The notes under the pieces are model-generated. The model saw only the letters and a list, made by a program, of their open reading frames with translations. It did no database searches and had not been told where the DNA came from. Positions 39,630 through 40,840 of a DNA stretch of 40,840 bases are shown here, in pieces. The DNA is taken from positions 1-40,840 of the forward strand of contig CAZTDD010000054.1 of the NCBI GenBank assembly GCA_964612675.1, given 5' to 3'. Made by a program: the position numbers and the translations under genes. The stretch's first letter is position 1. Each line of letters begins with the position of its first letter. The DNA is from CAZTDD01 sp964612675 (GTDB lineage: Bacteria; Hinthialibacterota; Hinthialibacteria; Hinthialibacterales; JAKPRU01).

Positions 39630-40685
39630 ATGCAGGATGTTCTCAGTACCATCGCCAAACAGGCCAACTTGGACCGTGTGCTTTTTACTCCGGCTGTAAA
39701 ACAACTCTATTTCGACATGGCGGTTGCGGGCGGCGGGGGCATGCAGTTCAAGCACGCCGACACGACGCGGAACGGTATCGCGTATGCCACGGACAAAGCG
39801 GACGACAAGAAACGGGCGCTGCTGTTTTGCAGCTTCCAGGAGCTCTTTACCGCGTACGATCATTTTATCCGTATCGCCAACGACCTCGTTCCGGTTGTGA
39901 TTTTGGCATTGCGCGAGGAGGTGCGCGCGAAATCCAAGCCGAATCTCTCACCGCTGTTCCTGCGCGATTCCGGATGGATCCAGTTTTGGACCCATACCTA
40001 TCAGGAAGCTTACGATCATCTGGCGATTGCCTACGCACTCAATCAGGAGAAACAGATACGGGTACCTGTGATGATCATGCAGTCTGCAATGGACGGCGGC
40101 GATCAAACCGAGTACACCGCCGGAGAAGATCTCGATTTGGGGAGTCCACTCAAAGGCCTCGAAAGCTCCCGTGCGGGCAAACCGAAGATGAGTTTCGAGG
40201 ACGCCTTCGAGAAGATGAAACGAAAGAAAGAGCCACCCTCGCTGCCCAACAGCTACCGTCAACTCGCGTCGGCGTTGCCCGATTTGTATTCACGGCTGGG
40301 ATACGAAGCGACGGCGGATTCTCTTCCTCTTGTGGGAAAACTGGACGATGCCGACGTTGCGATTCTCTCACTTTTGCCCGCCCCGGCGGATATCGAGGCA
40401 AACGGTTACACCGGCGACGGAGTCAAGTGTGCGTTTTTGCGGCCTCTCTGTTATCGCCCGCTTGCTTTTGCCGAAACGGCAAGGAAACTGGGACAGATGA
40501 AGGCGCTTGCTGTTGTCGAACCGGCTGTTACCCCGGGTGTGTGGACACCGCCGTTCTTTTCGGAGGTGGCGGCGCTGCTCTGCTCGATCTCATCGACACG
40601 CCTCTTTTCCGTGACTATTCCCACAGAACAGACGGTCCTGAAGGAGGCAGAGATTGTCGATATCGTTCAGAAACTCGCGACATGA
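39630..40685 (+). CDS. Divergent pyruvate:ferredoxin oxidoreductase alpha-like protein
   Basis: A 351-residue protein resembling the alpha part of 2-oxoacid:ferredoxin oxidoreductases. Residues about 60-150 match the pyrimidine-domain pattern (LLFCSFQELFTAYDHFIRIANDLVPVVILALRE, RDSGWIQFW, QEAYDHLAIAYAL, RVPVMIMQSA). Residues about 235-300 match the C-terminal transketolase domain (DADVAILSLLPAPADIEANGYTGDGVKCAFLRPL, FAETARKLGQMKALAVVE). GGAGG is upstream. Length is near the normal 380-400 residues, but conserved residues are changed. No beta, gamma or delta partner gene is seen in the window, and the neighbour is a sugar transporter. It may be a repurposed paralogue. Confidence 0.65.
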   Translation: MQDVLSTIAKQANLDRVLFTPAVKQLYFDMAVAGGGGMQFKHADTTRNGIAYATDKADDKKRALLFCSFQELFTAYDHFIRIANDLVPVVILALREEVRAKSKPNLSPLFLRDSGWIQFWTHTYQEAYDHLAIAYALNQEKQIRVPVMIMQSAMDGGDQTEYTAGEDLDLGSPLKGLESSRAGKPKMSFEDAFEKMKRKKEPPSLPNSYRQLASALPDLYSRLGYEATADSLPLVGKLDDADVAILSLLPAPADIEANGYTGDGVKCAFLRPLCYRPLAFAETARKLGQMKALAVVEPAVTPGVWTPPFFSEVAALLCSISSTRLFSVTIPTEQTVLKEAEIVDIVQKLAT

Positions 40686-40706
40686 ACGGGTGGAGCCAAT
40701 CTCAGG

Positions 40707-40840
40707 TCAACCCCCTCCTAACCTCCCCCGATCTTCGGGGGAGGAAAAGAAACGGACGCAACTAAGTTGTTTTCTCCCCCAAAGTTTGACGCTGTTGCAA
40801 AAAGTCTGGGATACGGATTTCAACCCCCTCCTAACCTCCC
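40707..40840. repeat. Second composite repeat of the TCAACCCCCTC family (edge)
   Basis: TCAACCCCCTC (40707), the palindrome CCTCCCCCGA/TCGGGGGAGG (40722-40744), TTTTCTCCCCCAAAGTTTGACG as at 36999, then another TCAACCCCCTCCTAACCTCCC at 40820 running off the window. So two units of the family follow each other. No gene is supported. Confidence 0.7.

Overview
The window looks like a chromosomal piece of an uncultured, Gram-negative-type bacterium. The evidence is a lipoprotein, cleavable signal peptides, a periplasmic sugar-binding protein, a dockerin-tagged secreted glycosidase and PPC-like domains, together with a heavy load of intergenic palindromic repeats. This mix suggests a PVC/FCB-adjacent or candidate phylum (Planctomycetes-, Sumerlaeota- or Hydrogenedentota-like), but no marker here proves it. 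There is no rRNA, tRNA or CRISPR array. Coding capacity is ordinary accessory chromosome, with two housekeeping genes (uvrA, rlmN).

Left part (1-6351): a broken transposase at the edge, then a GntR/YtrA-type repressor with a near-leaderless promoter and a palindromic operator. It is followed in one operon by an ABC ATPase, a double-length ABC-2 permease and a 780-aa membrane-anchored protein of unknown function. A DUF433/DUF5615 toxin-antitoxin-like pair closes the block. An 800-base repeat-rich gap and a STAS-domain protein follow.

Minus-strand block (7531-13932): a signal-peptide protein rich in Gly/Met/Tyr, a small helical protein, a 1150-aa lipoprotein made of about 11 helical repeats of about 71 residues, a 45-aa single-pass membrane protein, and a second small helical protein that is a distant paralogue of the first. 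A good intrinsic terminator closes the block. I think this is the most likely undescribed system in the window: an envelope-associated helical-repeat lipoprotein with small partners. Also on the minus strand (13976-17573) are a methyltransferase, a GHMP sugar kinase with an altered galactokinase signature and a PanE-type ketopantoate reductase coupled to it.

Middle (17829-27745): a multi-spanning GT-C-like membrane protein fused to PPC-like domains, a kinesin-light-chain-type TPR membrane protein, a dockerin-bearing clan GH-A glycosidase, and a GT4 glycosyltransferase with an inserted beta-rich domain. These suggest extracellular polysaccharide handling.

Right part (27746-40840): two tandem, duplicated PIN toxin-antitoxin cassettes with a gene-conversion-like patch, a secreted hypothetical protein, an AEC-family carrier with a strong promoter, uvrA, a ParE-like toxin with its PF09720-type antitoxin, and a triple 91-bp tandem repeat. 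Then come rlmN, a composite MITE-like element, a sugar-binding protein and XylH/RbsC-like permease (no ATPase gene in between), and a divergent orphan PorA-like protein. At least six distinct palindromic repeat families occupy the intergenic spaces.
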